The notes beneath the pieces are model-generated. The model saw only the letters and a list, made by a program, of their open reading frames with translations, had not been told where the DNA came from and did not search any database. Both the position numbers and the translations under genes were made by a program. Source: Sipunculus nudus (Eukaryota > Annelida > Sipuncula > Golfingiida > Sipunculidae). From it: a stretch of 64,000 nt of DNA. This document shows positions 1 to 12,200 of the stretch, in pieces. Every line of letters starts with the position of its first letter. Positions within the stretch are counted from its first letter, which is position 1. The stretch lies in assembly GCA_026874595.1 (NCBI GenBank), contig CM049315.1, positions 37,588,164 through 37,652,163 on the forward strand, in the 5' to 3' direction.

Positions 1-797
1 AAATCTCAGAGTTGCTCTTATGTCTTAACAACAGGTTATGACTTCTGGATTATTTCTAACCCTGTTAATATTAAACCTGAAAATCAGAAGGCTTAATAAT
101 AGCATATCACTTTTATCCAATGGATACCTTCTTCCTCATACAATAGACAGTGCCACCAAATGACCATGGATCTATCCTTAAAAAAAAAATATTTATGTTT
201 TGTGTTACTAATTGCACCTAGTGCAGATTTATTTCAACTTATAAAAATTAGTAAGCAACAACAGTTTTAGAATGAAACCTTGGCAGAAATCATTATATTT
301 TAAGAAGATAACACTATACGTCATAAATATTTAACATACCTAGTATGTGATTAGGTCCATTTAAGGTTACATTCAAACTTTTTCACATTTGTGAAGAGTA
401 CAAATACCGATGAAGAATTCAGTCATATAAATAAAATACAAAACAGTTTGTATACCATCCACTGAGCAATATGAAGTTTAAAATATTTCTTTAAATATGT
501 CTCCCCAAAACACTGCATAAGTGTACCACTTACTGGTACCTTACCAATTTTCATAACAATTGAGGTGAATACCATAACACCATGCTGACATGAATTTCAA
601 TTACCAATCAGACAGTGACAGAATAGCCCTGCAACTATTTTTTTATCATTACTGAGACTTTCATAAATATGAAGCACATACTGATGCTTATATCCCTAGG
701 ATATGTATTCTGTTAAAATAATACATAGTATTACATACACATAAACATTAACTTATGACTTTTAAAACTTAATAATAATTAACACTATGTAACTGAC
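1..797 (-). other. Partial intron of GTPBP8 after exon 4
   Basis: This is AT-rich DNA. I looked on the minus strand for a phase-0 exon with the expected TK-x-D motif and found none. I see no other gene or repeat. Confidence 0.6.
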
Positions 798-897
798 CAC
801 ATATGGCCTCTTGAGTTCCTCCAGCATCTGGATGCCAAGTTTGTCTGTGGCTGACAGGCTGATGGATGCATCTATCAGCAGAAACACACGGCACAAA
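798..897 (-). CDS. GTPBP8: GTPBP8 exon 4
   Basis: This exon is 100 nt. It completes an Asn codon and reads LCRVFLLIDASISLSATDKL and onward to KRPYV, then the donor GTCAGT in phase 0. It matches the strand and helix before the G4 motif of the family. The next exon lies left of the window. Confidence 0.92.
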
Positions 898-3800
898 CTG
901 TAAAAAAAATCAAATAAATAGTCGGAATGTCTCTGAAAGATTTCACACACACCCTTGGAGGTGCTGCCATCTACTGACTCTTATGTACACTATTTCTTTT
1001 GTCTACAAACTGTCATTAAGAATCAGAGAATTAAAACTGTTTGTCCTTTGTAACTGTAATTCGTACATGCAAACCATCTTCTTGTTGCAATTGGAAATAT
1101 TCCATCCTTAACCCTCCATCTATTCTTACAGGTGCTGCCATCTTGTGAAAAAAACATTAGAACTATTTTAAATTCTTTATCTTTAAACTAGAAACAGAAA
1201 AGTCACCTTTATTAACCAAAAATCTTCGAGTGTTTAAAATCCTGAAGAGGGTACAAAAATGTATTATGTAAATATAATCTCTGACCATCCATATTATATA
1301 GGTTCACAGATTATATCCTAACAATACTCAGAGTATTTTTTTTAATCTGCATAAAAGTTACTGCTTTATACTTTTAGTGGTGGAGTTGGTTGCAGGAATG
1401 GGAAGGGGGGGGGGGGCACCCATAGTGGCTTGCCTTTTATTGAGAGAACACATTGCTTACTTCACTGCTTTGTGTGCACTCCTCAGTCACAAAGGATTTT
1501 GTTAAATTGAAAAGAAAATTCATTAAAACCAATTTTAACAAAATAATCCCTATTATGGCCAGCAACTGTGACTGTCTTTTTTTGAGGGTTTCAAATTTGC
1601 TATATTTGGAATTGATCTTGTATGTTCAAAGAAATAAAAATACATTTAATAAATATCATACATATGAGATCTCTCAAATTATCTGCTGTTAATGGACAAT
1701 AATTTCAACTCTTCAAGGTTCCTTTGGGTCCACATCCCATTATTAGGATTTTGCACACATATTAATTGCATGTAATATAACCAATTTATATAATAGTTTA
1801 CTTTGTGTAGACTTTTAATAAGGTGAGATCCCAAAACTGGAATCCTCACAAAACAATATGAAAATGTGGAAATACCAAAATTATGCCCTCAGGGTCATAT
1901 ATAGTTTAGTCCTTATACTGGTAGTATACTGTGGTTGGCTTCATAATTGTGACATTATCATTTTGCAACTTTCACCTTTTTACTGTTTTGCAAAACTTTA
2001 ATTTTCACGATCCTTTCATAAAATAACCTACACAGAATATATGATATTCATTATTTTATGAATCAATTATACAAAGTAATATGTGCATAAAATTGTAAAA
2101 TTTGGACGGGGATGGAGATAGCATGAGCAGAACACATTGTTGGAAGATAATTTGAAAGACCTGATTATTCATAATACCTTACATATATTAGATCAACAGG
2201 TAACAGTAATTATTATTTATAAAATCAATCTTTTGCTAATTAGCTTGCCTTTGATCTTGGGGCTATTTATTCACATAGGTTTCATTTTAGCATTAGTTTC
2301 CCTTTCACAAACATAAAAATTTGAAACCATCTAGAACAGAAGATGAAAGGTATTTAGTATGTATAATAACAATAATCTATTAATATCCTGAGGGCAGGTG
2401 TAATGAGCCCTGTAGTCGTGGGACACCATAGATTTCATATTCCAGACCTGCAACCGTGTTTTTACTCCATGACCTTACTTTGTAAACCTTGTTATACATT
2501 ACTTACTTTCGTCTCTGGTTTATGTAAGCCTCCACAGACTGGACAAAGTGGTCTGGCATATTGTGACCATAGCCTGGCATATCTATTAATGTGAAATTCT
2601 TCCCCACTTTAAAGAAATGGAGTGATTTTGTAGCACCCTAAAACAAAGGGAAAATGTGTTAATCACAATGATAATCATGATCATTATGTACATATTATTA
2701 AGATCAAACAACTGTTTTCTGATCTTACATTTTACTTTGTTTTACCATAAACATGTTACGTGATAAAACACATTAAATCTCTCATTGTCCTTTTGAATTT
2801 AACAGTATTCTGAATGTGTTCAGTCCTCTTTCACTTACTGGTTTCTTTGATATCCTGATCTTCAGCTGGGTTGATACTTTTTGTGGGAGGAGACATTTTA
2901 TCAGCGAGGATTTACCAACATTGCTCCTCCCTAGGAAAGCCACCTGTCAAGATATATACACCCAAAAAATATTATAAACTGTAAAATCTGTAGTCTAATG
3001 TAGATATGTATATGCTAGGATATTAATAATTCTCTGCCCAAGTCCAATAATTTAGTAGCACATGGGGCAATTGATATGAATGTAATCTATAAATACTTGT
3101 TAGCATTTTTTTTCACAGAGATACAAATGTAACAATAATATATCAAACATCTTTAACTGTAAATTATATTCTATAATGTTTTATGTAAATATAAGGTAAC
3201 ATGTAAATATCCAACTGTATTATATTATGCTAATAATTATTTAATATTATATATTTACTCTAAATTATTATATAAAACCATGTTAATAGATATTAAATTT
3301 GCAAAACAGATCTAGTTCACATTAAACTGTTCTAACAGAAGAATTTTCTGCCAGAACAAATGGAAATATTAAATATTTATTGGAATTTTATATTTATGGA
3401 ATATTAAAGAGACTTTGTATCTGACCTCTGGAAGTTCAAATTCTGGCAGGTCAGTCAGATCTGTAACGTGTCCTAGCCACTGGACGCCATGTTTGTCAGG
3501 ACGAAAGAATCCCTCACTTTCCTTGACATTTTCCACTGTTGGTCGGAACAGATGCTCGGCTTTACTGAGAACTGGGACTTGCAGGAGAGGCTGGAGAGAA
3601 TCCAGGGGGTTTTCCCACTCATGCTCCATCCAGGATTTTCCTCTCCTAGATGTAGTGGAATAATTATATCTCTTTAGATTTACCCCCTGTAGAAATGTAC
3701 TTTCAGAAGTCTGTGCTGGATGGTTATTTTTGTGTGTATTTGCTTTAGATAAGAGTCTGTCTTTGTTTCTGGATGTAGAAATTAAAGGTGATGACATGAA

Positions 3801-4016
3801 CGAGGAGTGTAGTCTCTTATAAGATCCATGGCAGGAAGACTGTTTTACTCTTAATGACACAGTGTTTTTCATACAAAGTTGTGTATGCAAGAGAGGAGTA
3901 CCAGTCACATAACTCTCACTGTTATTACATCTTGTTATAACATGATGCAGAAAACATCTTCTAAGTAGCATCCCTTTCTCCAGTGTCTGTCTCAGGACCA
4001 GTTTTGTTCCAGCCAT
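798..4016 (-). CDS. GTPBP8: GTPBP8: mitochondrial EngB/YihA-family GTPase, 3' part outside window
   Basis: Four coding exons on the minus strand (4016-3426, 2943-2839, 2637-2507, 897-798) join in phase and give about 309 residues. The G1/Walker A motif GRSNVGKS (about residue 202), the G2 Thr in PGATKS and the G3 motif DMPGYG are visible, followed by the family block RRNLCRVFLLID. The order and wording match animal GTPBP8, a relative of bacterial EngB/YsxC, which is known to act in ribosome assembly; the animal protein is mitochondrial. The G4 motif (TKxD) should open the next exon and is not found down to position 1, so the gene is cut by the window edge. The N-terminus (MAGTKLVLRQ...) is basic, with Arg and hydrophobic residues, as in a mitochondrial presequence. 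About 195 residues precede the G domain, longer than in the human protein as I recall it. The start is the first ATG after an in-frame TAG; an upstream non-coding exon is possible. Confidence 0.93.
898..2506 (-). other. GTPBP8 intron 3
   Basis: This 1.6-kb AT-rich intron holds a poly-G run near 1407-1416. From 1927 to about 2325 it holds a decayed copy of the repeat family that begins TACTGTGGTTGG. No coding signal is seen. Confidence 0.6.
1927..2325 (+). mobile_element. MITE-like repeat, TACTGTGGTTGG family, copy 1
   Basis: The left end TACTGTGGTTGGCTTCATA matches the left end of the copy at 53364 almost exactly. The right end (attcacataggtttcat ... cacaaacataaaaatttg) resembles the right halves of the copies at 53364 and 48760. 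The outermost right end is decayed. Confidence 0.45.
2507..2637 (-). CDS. GTPBP8: GTPBP8 exon 3 (G2 and G3 motifs)
   Basis: This exon is 131 nt, entered in phase 0 after TTTTAG and left in phase 2 at the donor GTAAGT. It encodes GATKSLHFFKVGKNFTLI then DMPGYG, and ends in INQRR. This is the typical EngB switch I to switch II region. Confidence 0.95.
2839..2943 (-). CDS. GTPBP8: GTPBP8 exon 2 (Walker A)
   Basis: This exon is 105 nt with 35 codons in phase 0-0. It starts after TTGACAG and ends before GTAAGT. It begins VAFLGRSNVGKSSLIKCLL and ends with ISKKP, the EngB segment from the P-loop to switch I. Confidence 0.95.
2944..3425 (-). other. GTPBP8 intron 1
   Basis: A 482-bp, very AT-rich intron between the N-terminal exon and the P-loop exon. 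Nothing else was recognised in it. Confidence 0.6.
3426..4016 (-). CDS. GTPBP8: GTPBP8 exon 1 (coding start)
   Basis: This exon encodes residues 1-197: the presequence-like N-terminus, a long poorly conserved Ser/Lys-rich stretch, then the conserved lead-in LFRPTVENVKESEGFF and the end FELPE directly before the G domain. It ends in phase 0 at CCAGAG followed by the donor GTCAGA. Reading through the donor adds only a short unrelated tail. Confidence 0.9.
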
Positions 4017-4984
4017 CTTAAAATGATTTGCAAACTCAGTTTTACTGTTATGATGATGATGATGATGATGATGGACCTATATTATTATCTTTGCTCTACA
4101 GGTTATAGACAGATTCTGAAACAAAACACAGAAGAAGGTAAATCGGGAGAATATATATATATAATTATATATATATCTTTATATAATTAAATTAATCATT
4201 ATCTCTAGAAATAATCTGAGATATACTACCGAGTATGAACATCACCATAACATTAATGACACTATATAAAAATTATAGCATGTTAATTGATATATAACTT
4301 CACCTCCTGCTTTAATAACACTGTACACGAGCAAAGCGGTAGGTGGCAGATACACTGATTTTACTACTTCTGGATTGATTATGGACATCAGCGACTCATT
4401 TATGATTTAATCTTCAGAAAACTGAACCACAAAATCTTTTAACACATAATGGGATATGAGATTTATAAAAAAAAACCCTAAACATTACAAATCAATCATT
4501 AAATGTAAATTACAATATTGTCATTATTGAGTAATTATACTAGTTTTATTTTAATTTATTATATTGTACAGGCTACAGCCTCTACAGGACAATTTGAATT
4601 AATATATAAAAATGGAGCATTTATCTATTTGAAATAATTCATCACGTTTTCCAATAATCAAAGTTTTCACAGATCAAACCCTTTTTCTTTGACAACTTAA
4701 ACAGTATTATATTAATATACCAGGCACTACTAGTGCTACAAGTACCTGCTCGCCTCAGCCGTGTAGCAGCTAGGCACTACCAGCATAAAAACACAAACTA
4801 CATCCTAAGCTCTCCTCTCACATGGTACGTCACATGGTTTGTGTTTTGGTAGAGGACACAGAAAACAGTAAAGTATACCAGCCATTGACACGTGTAACGG
4901 TAACTTCTCAATCTTTACACAGATGGCGCTGCTGTCAAGTCATGACTGGTTGGGGGGGGGGGGGGGGGGGTATGGACTTTATGC

Positions 4985-5254
4985 ATTTACTTTTAAATTT
5001 TCACTTATAAAAGTTTCAAGTTAAAGACAGATAAAAGAAAACTGGAATATTACAATCAATACATAGCTGAGAAATGTCATTTTAAAGTTAAAATATATAA
5101 AACTAGTAAATTTTATTTTTATTTACTTTTAAATTTTCACTTATAAAAGTTTCCAGTTAAAGACAGATAAAAGAAAACTGGAATATTACAATCAATACAT
5201 AGCTGAGAAATGTCATTTTAAAGTTAAAATATATAAAACTAGTAAATTTTATTT
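4985..5254. repeat. Tandem duplication, 136-bp unit, two copies
   Basis: Positions 4985-5120 and 5121-5254 are almost identical AT-rich copies, differing for example at a caag versus ccag site. The period is 136 bases, so this is a recent local duplication. Confidence 0.92.
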
Positions 5255-6524
5255 AAATCTTTAAATATTTATCCAATTTAGCCGAGGGAACTCCCGGAAG
5301 TTTTAATGTTCTTCATTGTAAATAATATTTATGTTTTTATAAATGTATTTGTCAAGTGGTCACGGAGCAACAGTTTGGGTAAAATAAAGTATAAAATGTG
5401 TAAACAGACTGAGACGTTCGTGTCAACCTCGGGAAGCGGGACTCGCGTAATCCAATGGCCTGTCCAAGTGTCATCAGGTCATCTAGTTAACCTGGCTTGC
5501 AATAACCAGTGTCAATAAACAGGACCCAGCATATCAAGATTAACAGCACTCAAGCTGAAAGGCCAGCTACTGCAGGTTAATGTCACAGACGTCAATTAAA
5601 ATTTACCTGCTTTGCCAGCCAATAGGCAACTTAGTAATGTGTTAGTTCTCTCAGGACATTTTACACGTGCATGGTTTTGCATGCATTCACCTATGCATGT
5701 AGGGCGGACAAGTCAAGTGAACAATTATATTATTTTTAGACGATACTCAAACCTTAATGTTATTGCATGGTTTCTGTGATAGATCAAAGCAGTACGTACC
5801 CCCACGGGACACTGACGTGATAGAATCAGAGGTAAAATAAGACTATACCAATGAACGGCGTAATACTGGTTGTATGGTGTTAATATAATAGTTACACTGT
5901 TATAGTAATACCGGAAAGGTAAAAGCAAGTGGGCATTTCAGGTCAAAATAAACAGTCTTTAAATTCTAATTAAGCCACATTTATATTGTCACGCTTTTTA
6001 TATTACCTTATACTTTCAAAAATGTATTATTTAAACGAAATGAAATGTTGCAAAAATTAAGTACACGCCCGTATAAAGTACGGCCAAAATAACATATAAC
6101 ACTTTTCAATCATGTTACTTAAGCATCTTCGAATACTTATATATACTTTATAATCTAAGATTAATCATGCTAATTGTGCTCCATTATAAACAGCCACTTA
6201 TAATTTGATATCAGCAAAAGTAGAGGTATTTATAAATTTATCTATCAACGTATTTTCAAATTTATCTCGGCCTGCTACCATATGCAGGGTCGGATTTATA
6301 CAATTTTATGCACTTGAGCCGATAGATGGCGCTGCTTACTTAGTTCCCGCTCTGCTTTTGTTCAACATTATATCTTTAATCATGGTGGACATGAACATCT
6401 TTTCAGTACAATATAAATGTAACAGGACCCCCTACACCTTAGTATCAATTACTACCCTTTTGTTTTATTCACCACAAGAAAAGGATTGTGTCACTTGTTA
6501 TTAACCCAGATAGCAAGATATGAA

Positions 6525-6731
6525 CAGCGGCGGATCCAGGACTTAGGAAAAGGATGAGTCCAACCCAGGAGGACTTTTGACGAAACCTAAAAAAGGTCCC
6601 CAAGTCTTGAAAAGGGGGGGGGGACCAGCCCACAAAAATTAGTCCGAAAGCCTGAAAAAAAGTATGCGGCGGCTGAAAGGGAGCTCCAAACCCCTTGAAC
6701 CCCCCCCCCCCCCCCCCCGGAACTGCTTCTG
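6525..6731 (+). mobile_element. hAT-like MITE, copy 1
   Basis: The ends are CAGCGGCGGATCCAGG and an imperfect inverted match closing in ctgcttctg. The flanks gatatgaa and gatataaa suggest an 8-bp target duplication with one mismatch, as known for hAT elements. The interior matches the element at 61096-61280 over its length (aacccagga, aaaggtccccaa, gcggcggctgaaa) and carries long G and C runs. Confidence 0.6.
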
Positions 6732-7289
6732 ATATAAACTAATACACAACTATAACAGAATAATGTTTGCGAAATCATACCATACCCTATAATATGGTGT
6801 AAGACCTTCATATGATTGATCACTGAAATTTAATCATTTATTCGTGAACAAAAACATTTATTTTCAGTTTGTTAACTGCCCAAATTCATGTACATGATTA
6901 TCTGTGAACTTTTCACTTATAACTGCACAAATAGGGGTCAACTGTATAGGTAAAATATACACCCTGATAAGAAGAGGAAGCTTTAAAGTAGAAGTAACTA
7001 AATATAGTACACACATGAATACGGAGGATAAATTAAGGTTAACCATCACCCGGAAATCCTAACGACAATATGAGTCATTATTTTTTAACATAACCACAAA
7101 CGATACGCCTGATAAGAGACACAAACACTGAATGAAATGTTAATACCTGGAGTTATCACTTTTATCTATACCTTGACTGTTACCATGCAGCTCATGTACT
7201 TTCTCATAAGGAAAATCATATCATGATTTGAGATATACATATGGTGAAACGGCTGACGGTTTTATTGCTTTGTGGTGAAGTCAATGGCG

Positions 7290-7452
7290 TGAATTTATCT
7301 TCCAGAGTTGGGTGGGGGGGGGGGGGGACTCGCAGACACACACACAAATACCATTATGTAATTACTAATATTACATTGACCATCCCCTTGCCAAAAAATG
7401 GGGGATATATCCCCCCCCCCACACACACACCCCCTATATTGACGCCCCTGGG
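7290..7452 (-). mobile_element. Possible hAT-like MITE remnant with G/C runs
   Basis: Read on the minus strand, the right end starts CAGGGGCGTCAATATAGG, similar to the CAGGGGCGG termini of the other copies. Poly-G and poly-C runs lie inside. The other end is not clear and no target duplication is seen. Confidence 0.3.
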
Positions 7453-7674
7453 TGAAATGTCTCCAGCTGTATTTCATTTATACTCAGAATGTTCATATCA
7501 GGACATATGCGATTCCACTTTATGGATATGTTTAGTAAATTGTATAACTGTAACAGATCTGTATGGATTATTATTAAAAACATGTAGCTATAATCACCTC
7601 ATAGCATTCTGTGTTTTTTTTTCTGCACAACAAACTTCTAGTCACACATACACTGCATGCATGATCGAGCTGCT

Positions 7675-7678
<4 letters not shown>

Positions 7679-7722
<44 letters not shown>
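7679..7722. repeat. (CT)n microsatellite
   Basis: About 20 uninterrupted TC dinucleotides. Confidence 0.95.
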
Positions 7723-7726
<4 letters not shown>

Positions 7727-8645
7727 ATAAAAAAATGCCCTTGAGCTTAAAATAAGGCAATGTTTTTAAATCATGATTTCAAACAAACATAACCAGCATT
7801 TAGATGTGCGTGACTGCCTAAGTGTCTATTATTCAGCTAACGAGACAGAACTAATAGGCTTACATACCATGCAGTCATTTATAGTCGCAAATATATGAAC
7901 CGGCAAGTCCAGCATTTAAGATTATACGTAAATTTGTCCATTCAATAATGGATATATCAATTTTTATTTAAGCACATGACGTTGAATAAAATTGAAACAT
8001 TTTTTCATGCTCTGTCACCTGTCGACCTTTACTTTATACCTAACACTTACATTGATGATTATATTTATATACGCGCAATTAGTCCTATACACACGCGCCC
8101 GCACATTATATATACACCAACATAACGCGTTCACACATAGCGGTCTGCTGAAATGCCTGCCCCGCACTTTCTGAAATGTTTGTCTTAATATATAGGCCTA
8201 TTGAATTTGCCAATAATTTTTTTTTAATTATGCATGTTTGGATGTAAAATATTTATAACTCCATAACAAGTATATATATTTATATCTTCGATTCAGTATA
8301 TGGGTTTTAATCTTAAAGCCCTTTTTGTCTTTTATTTAATTCTTATATTTATATAGGCCTTCTCGATGCAACACGTACCTGTTTTTTTTTACAATAAAGG
8401 TATAAATACATATATATATATATTTATATTGTACATATATAGCTACGGTGATGAATTGTCTTCGGTCGGAGAGGTTTCACCCCAATTCAATTTCCCAGAT
8501 CCAGTTAAGTTAAGAGTAGCAATGTTCGTAAATATCGCAGCATGTTTATTGTTAATGTCACAGTGTAATATGTAGGGGCCTGTATAATGTTTCAGCTCAA
8601 TATGATACATGCTTGATCATAGCTTGATTAGGTTTGAAGAAAAAG

Positions 8646-8650
<5 letters not shown>

Positions 8651-8722
<72 letters not shown>
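8651..8722. repeat. (AT)n microsatellite
   Basis: About 70 bases of pure AT dinucleotide, ending in the palindrome TAGGCCTA (8721-8728), which also occurs at 8193-8200. Confidence 0.95.
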
Positions 8723-8724
<2 letters not shown>

Positions 8725-8954
8725 CCTATACATTCCGTGGGAAAAAAATATTTTTGAAACATTAACCCTGCATGATTTCTTAAATTGTATACATTTAAAC
8801 ATAAAATGCTTTAATCATAATTGTTCGGTCACTGCTCGTGGAGGCACGAAATCTGTTCAGTGTTTGGATACGTTCTCCAGCAAGTTTTACATCTTTTCTA
8901 CTAGGGAAGTCCCCATTGAGAGCACTCCACGGGAAATCCACGCTCACACCTGCG

Positions 8955-8993
8955 CGTTGATTGGCCCACATGATCACTCCTTGACGTCACGTG
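8955..8993 (+). promoter_or_regulatory. Probable KIBRA proximal promoter: CCAAT-like, CRE and E-box
   Basis: A full CRE (TGACGTCA, 8982-8989) overlaps a palindromic E-box (CACGTG, 8988-8993). An inverted CCAAT (ATTGG) lies about 20 bases upstream. The block is 120 bases before the KIBRA start codon in DNA clearly richer in GC than its surroundings. The sites are seen; their use is inferred. Confidence 0.5.
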
Positions 8994-9111
8994 GCCCGTG
9001 TTTCCTATGCTAATGAGGCATTCACACAGATAAGTGGAACAATATGGACGACGGATTCTGTTAGGATATGTAGTCCCAGATTTAAACACAAATTCCTCTT
9101 GGATATGCTGA

Positions 9112-9242
9112 ATGATGCCGAAAAAACGAAATGGAGAGATACCAATACCCGCTGGATGGGATATTGATCACGATTTTGACGGGAAACCTTTCTTTATAGA
9201 CCATAATACACACACAACTACTTGGGTTGACCCACGAGATAG
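9112..9242 (+). CDS. kibra: KIBRA exon 1: start and WW1
   Basis: It encodes [17 protein letters not shown] and the rest of WW1 with both signature Trp residues (W16, W38) and the closing DPRDR. A TGA stop at 9109-9111 abuts the start. Two ATGs in a row (9112 and 9115) are both usable; the second matches the MP start of human KIBRA. The donor is GTAAGT, phase 2. Confidence 0.96.
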
Positions 9243-12200
9243 GTAAGTTTGTGTATTGTTGTTAAAATGAGGTGACAACTTCGTCAAATCAGCATTTTAT
9301 CGCCCGCCCGGGCTTTCAAATCTAGGGCCCATACGGCCTTATAAAAAGTGACAGCGGGTGCGATCTTGCATCTGTGTGTTGTTCAGTATTTAAACTAACT
9401 TGTTTACATGCACACGTTGTGTGAGAGATGGGACTGGACGCAGATTTGGCGATAGTTGTGTGAGTTGCTGGTCGTGGTAACAAGCGATGCTCGAGCATTC
9501 CTAACATTCCGTGTTCAGTGCGCTGTAACATGTGTGCCCATTTCAGGCCCAAAGTCACTACGTGTTGCAGCAATTCGTCACGTCGACCACCTTATTACCC
9601 TGTTTACGTTATTTATAAGGCTTTTTTTTTCACACCCAGTAACACGGCCAATCTGACCTGGCTTTGGTAACAGCAAGAACCAAGCACCCAGACCGTTTTC
9701 GTTTGTTGACTTGCTTCAAGTAACTGACTCGACAAAAACTCAGCACATAAAAGACTGTATGCACAGTGTCACCAGAATTGTCACAATTACATAATTGTTG
9801 TAAATAACCCTACCTGCATGATTCTCACAGTTTCATACATCACACAGATGCACTGTTTGCAGTGATGGTCACACAGCGCAAACTGATTATCTAATCAATA
9901 TAAAAATATAAACTTTTATATGTATTCTATAAATCTACATATATTGTATTTCACCTGTAGAAAGGATCCAAAACTAAAGATGAAAAAATGAATATTATTA
10001 GTTGTAATTCATATTTTATAAATATATGATTTATCATTTGTTTTATAAATTAATGCACAGTATCCAAAGACAAAAAAGTCATGATACAGAAAATATCAAA
10101 GGATGTTTGTGTTAATTCTGTACAAAGTCTGATTGGTTTAAGACCTTGATGCTTGTAAATGGGATAGTAATTTTATTTTATCATCCATATAGTAATTACT
10201 TTATTCCAAGAATTCATAAGTCAAGGTTAAGCATTTGATTTATGCATATTACAGATCATGAGATTTACCTTTATTAATTTGTTTTGATTTGCTTTTTCCT
10301 ATAGGGTATAACAATGCGTCAAACAAATTGATGCATTGAATTGGAAACCCTCAATTAATGTATAATCTATTCTTAACTTTTGAATAGTTTGTATATAAAT
10401 TATTTGTTTTGCATGCACCATCCTGAAACTCTCAGTGACTTGTCATTTTTGACAAAACACAGAGCAAATAGTACAATATAGGCTGACATTCTGTTTCTAA
10501 TGTATATGCTCAATATCTAGTTTCAGCACATGCCATTTTCCTGCTCCCCTCATATAGAAACAAATATGGTGAAGATAAACAGAGGAGAAGCTACCCTGTT
10601 CCTTTACTAATTAAAATCTAACTAAACATTGATTGTTGTAAACTAACTTCGATTGTGGTAAGATAGGTTCTTTTGTCTTAAAAGAAATCTGAAATTTATT
10701 ACTTAAGTAATGGAATCAAATTGAAGGTTAACAATCAGTTAATTGAATCAATTCATAGACCCTTGCAATTTATCAGCTTACTATTTTTCCTGCTGCTCAT
10801 TAGTTTTAAGCTCATTATCAGAGAGCTATAGCACTTGACTAATCACTCTAGGAGAGTTTGGTATGGGGTATTCTTTATCTTCTGCCCAGCTTTCTAAACC
10901 ACTCATGTCCAGCTGTGAGTCTGTCTGAGCAACACATTCCAGAGAATGTCTCATAACTAGAGGGAAGGTTAAACAATCACTGCTTCAACACCATTGGCCG
11001 CAAAAATGTCAACTATGTGTGCTTCCGTGTGTCCGTTTATCACTGTGTGCTGTGGCAACTCACTGTATGTTGTTTAGACAGCCTTGAATGGCACACATAC
11101 AGGATAAGGGGAACAATATGATCATTGTGTGTTTTATTTACCTGAGGGTGACATTTCCAGATCATACTCTTTATGACCTAATCATATGACAGTGTTAGCT
11201 TTTGCTTTATTTACACTGAGTAAGACCACATTATGGTACTTGGGTTTATGGTTTATATAAACATCTGGGAGCACCTGTATCCACCAATCGGATCCCTCAG
11301 ATGAGGCACACCCCTTTTGTATTTTTTTGCCTGGCAGATTTGGAATGTAACACACTTGGATGAACACAGTGAATGTTGTATGGACTTTGAAGTATGTTGA
11401 ATGTTTATAAATTATGGCTGTATCCTTTATGCCATGTGACAGAAGAAAGGGCCAGTGTTAATGTTGTTTTGCCAACACTATAAGAAAAATGACTGGTTCG
11501 CAAATCCAAGATGTACATGTGTACAATTGTAAGGCAGTGTTTTCAATCTTTTATTTACATCTGACAATATCTGGAATGCATGGAAGGTAAACAAAGATGC
11601 TATAGATTGGCACATTTTGTGTATTTCTTGTCATAAATATTCTGAAAAAAATGAAATTACTCTGTGTTTCAATCACCAGTGATCTGTTATGCAGTCACAA
11701 GAGGTTTGTTTTTGGGCGGATTCTATCATTCATATATATCTTGCATTTGATAGATAATCACTGCAGTTTAATTTCTGTATTCCAGTCATAATTGAGAACT
11801 AAAAAATATTCCCTTAAAATTGTCATGAGAAGTTCCTTGAGCCATTAAGGAGAGGAGGGCAACAGTGTCAACACATTTTATCAGTGGAAACATTTTTAAA
11901 TACATAATATGACAATCCTAAAGGGGCTTCAAATACAGTGTTTTACAATCCCTGTAAATCCCAAAGAAATGCCATTCTTGCAAATGTCACTATGTGCATT
12001 ATTTTTAATTTGAATGAAAAAAAAGATGAATGGGTACTTTTCATTTTTGCAATGTGTAACTCCCTAAAATAAGAAAATAATATTTTCTATCTAAGAAAGT
12101 TATATTTTTACAATTGTTATAAGTGGAATTGCTGTTCATTGGCCTACTGGCATTGTTTCTTTTATGTGCTATTTTCCAAGTATCTTTTGTTCAGTCCTGT

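Larger units (their letters stand above)
4017..9111. other. Intergenic region between divergent GTPBP8 and KIBRA
   Basis: About 5.1 kb separates the two start codons. It holds a GAT/ATC microsatellite (about 4050-4073), a 136-bp tandem duplication (4985-5254), poly-G and poly-C runs, a hAT-like MITE (6525-6731), a GGGG/CCCC-rich repeat (about 7290-7452), CT and AT microsatellites, and the KIBRA promoter side (about 8820-9111). I see no convincing gene. The longer open frames run through low-complexity repeats. Confidence 0.6.

Noticed and set aside
1-790. The missing GTPBP8 exon with the G4 motif
   Set aside because: A phase-0 exon coding VLTKID-like sequence was looked for on the minus strand and not found; the gene must continue outside the window.
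7241-7744. A 167-residue open frame
   Set aside because: It runs through poly-G, poly-C and CT microsatellite DNA, with no protein features.
8609-9013. Open frames of repeated Ile-Tyr around 8650-8720
   Set aside because: They are translations of the AT microsatellite.
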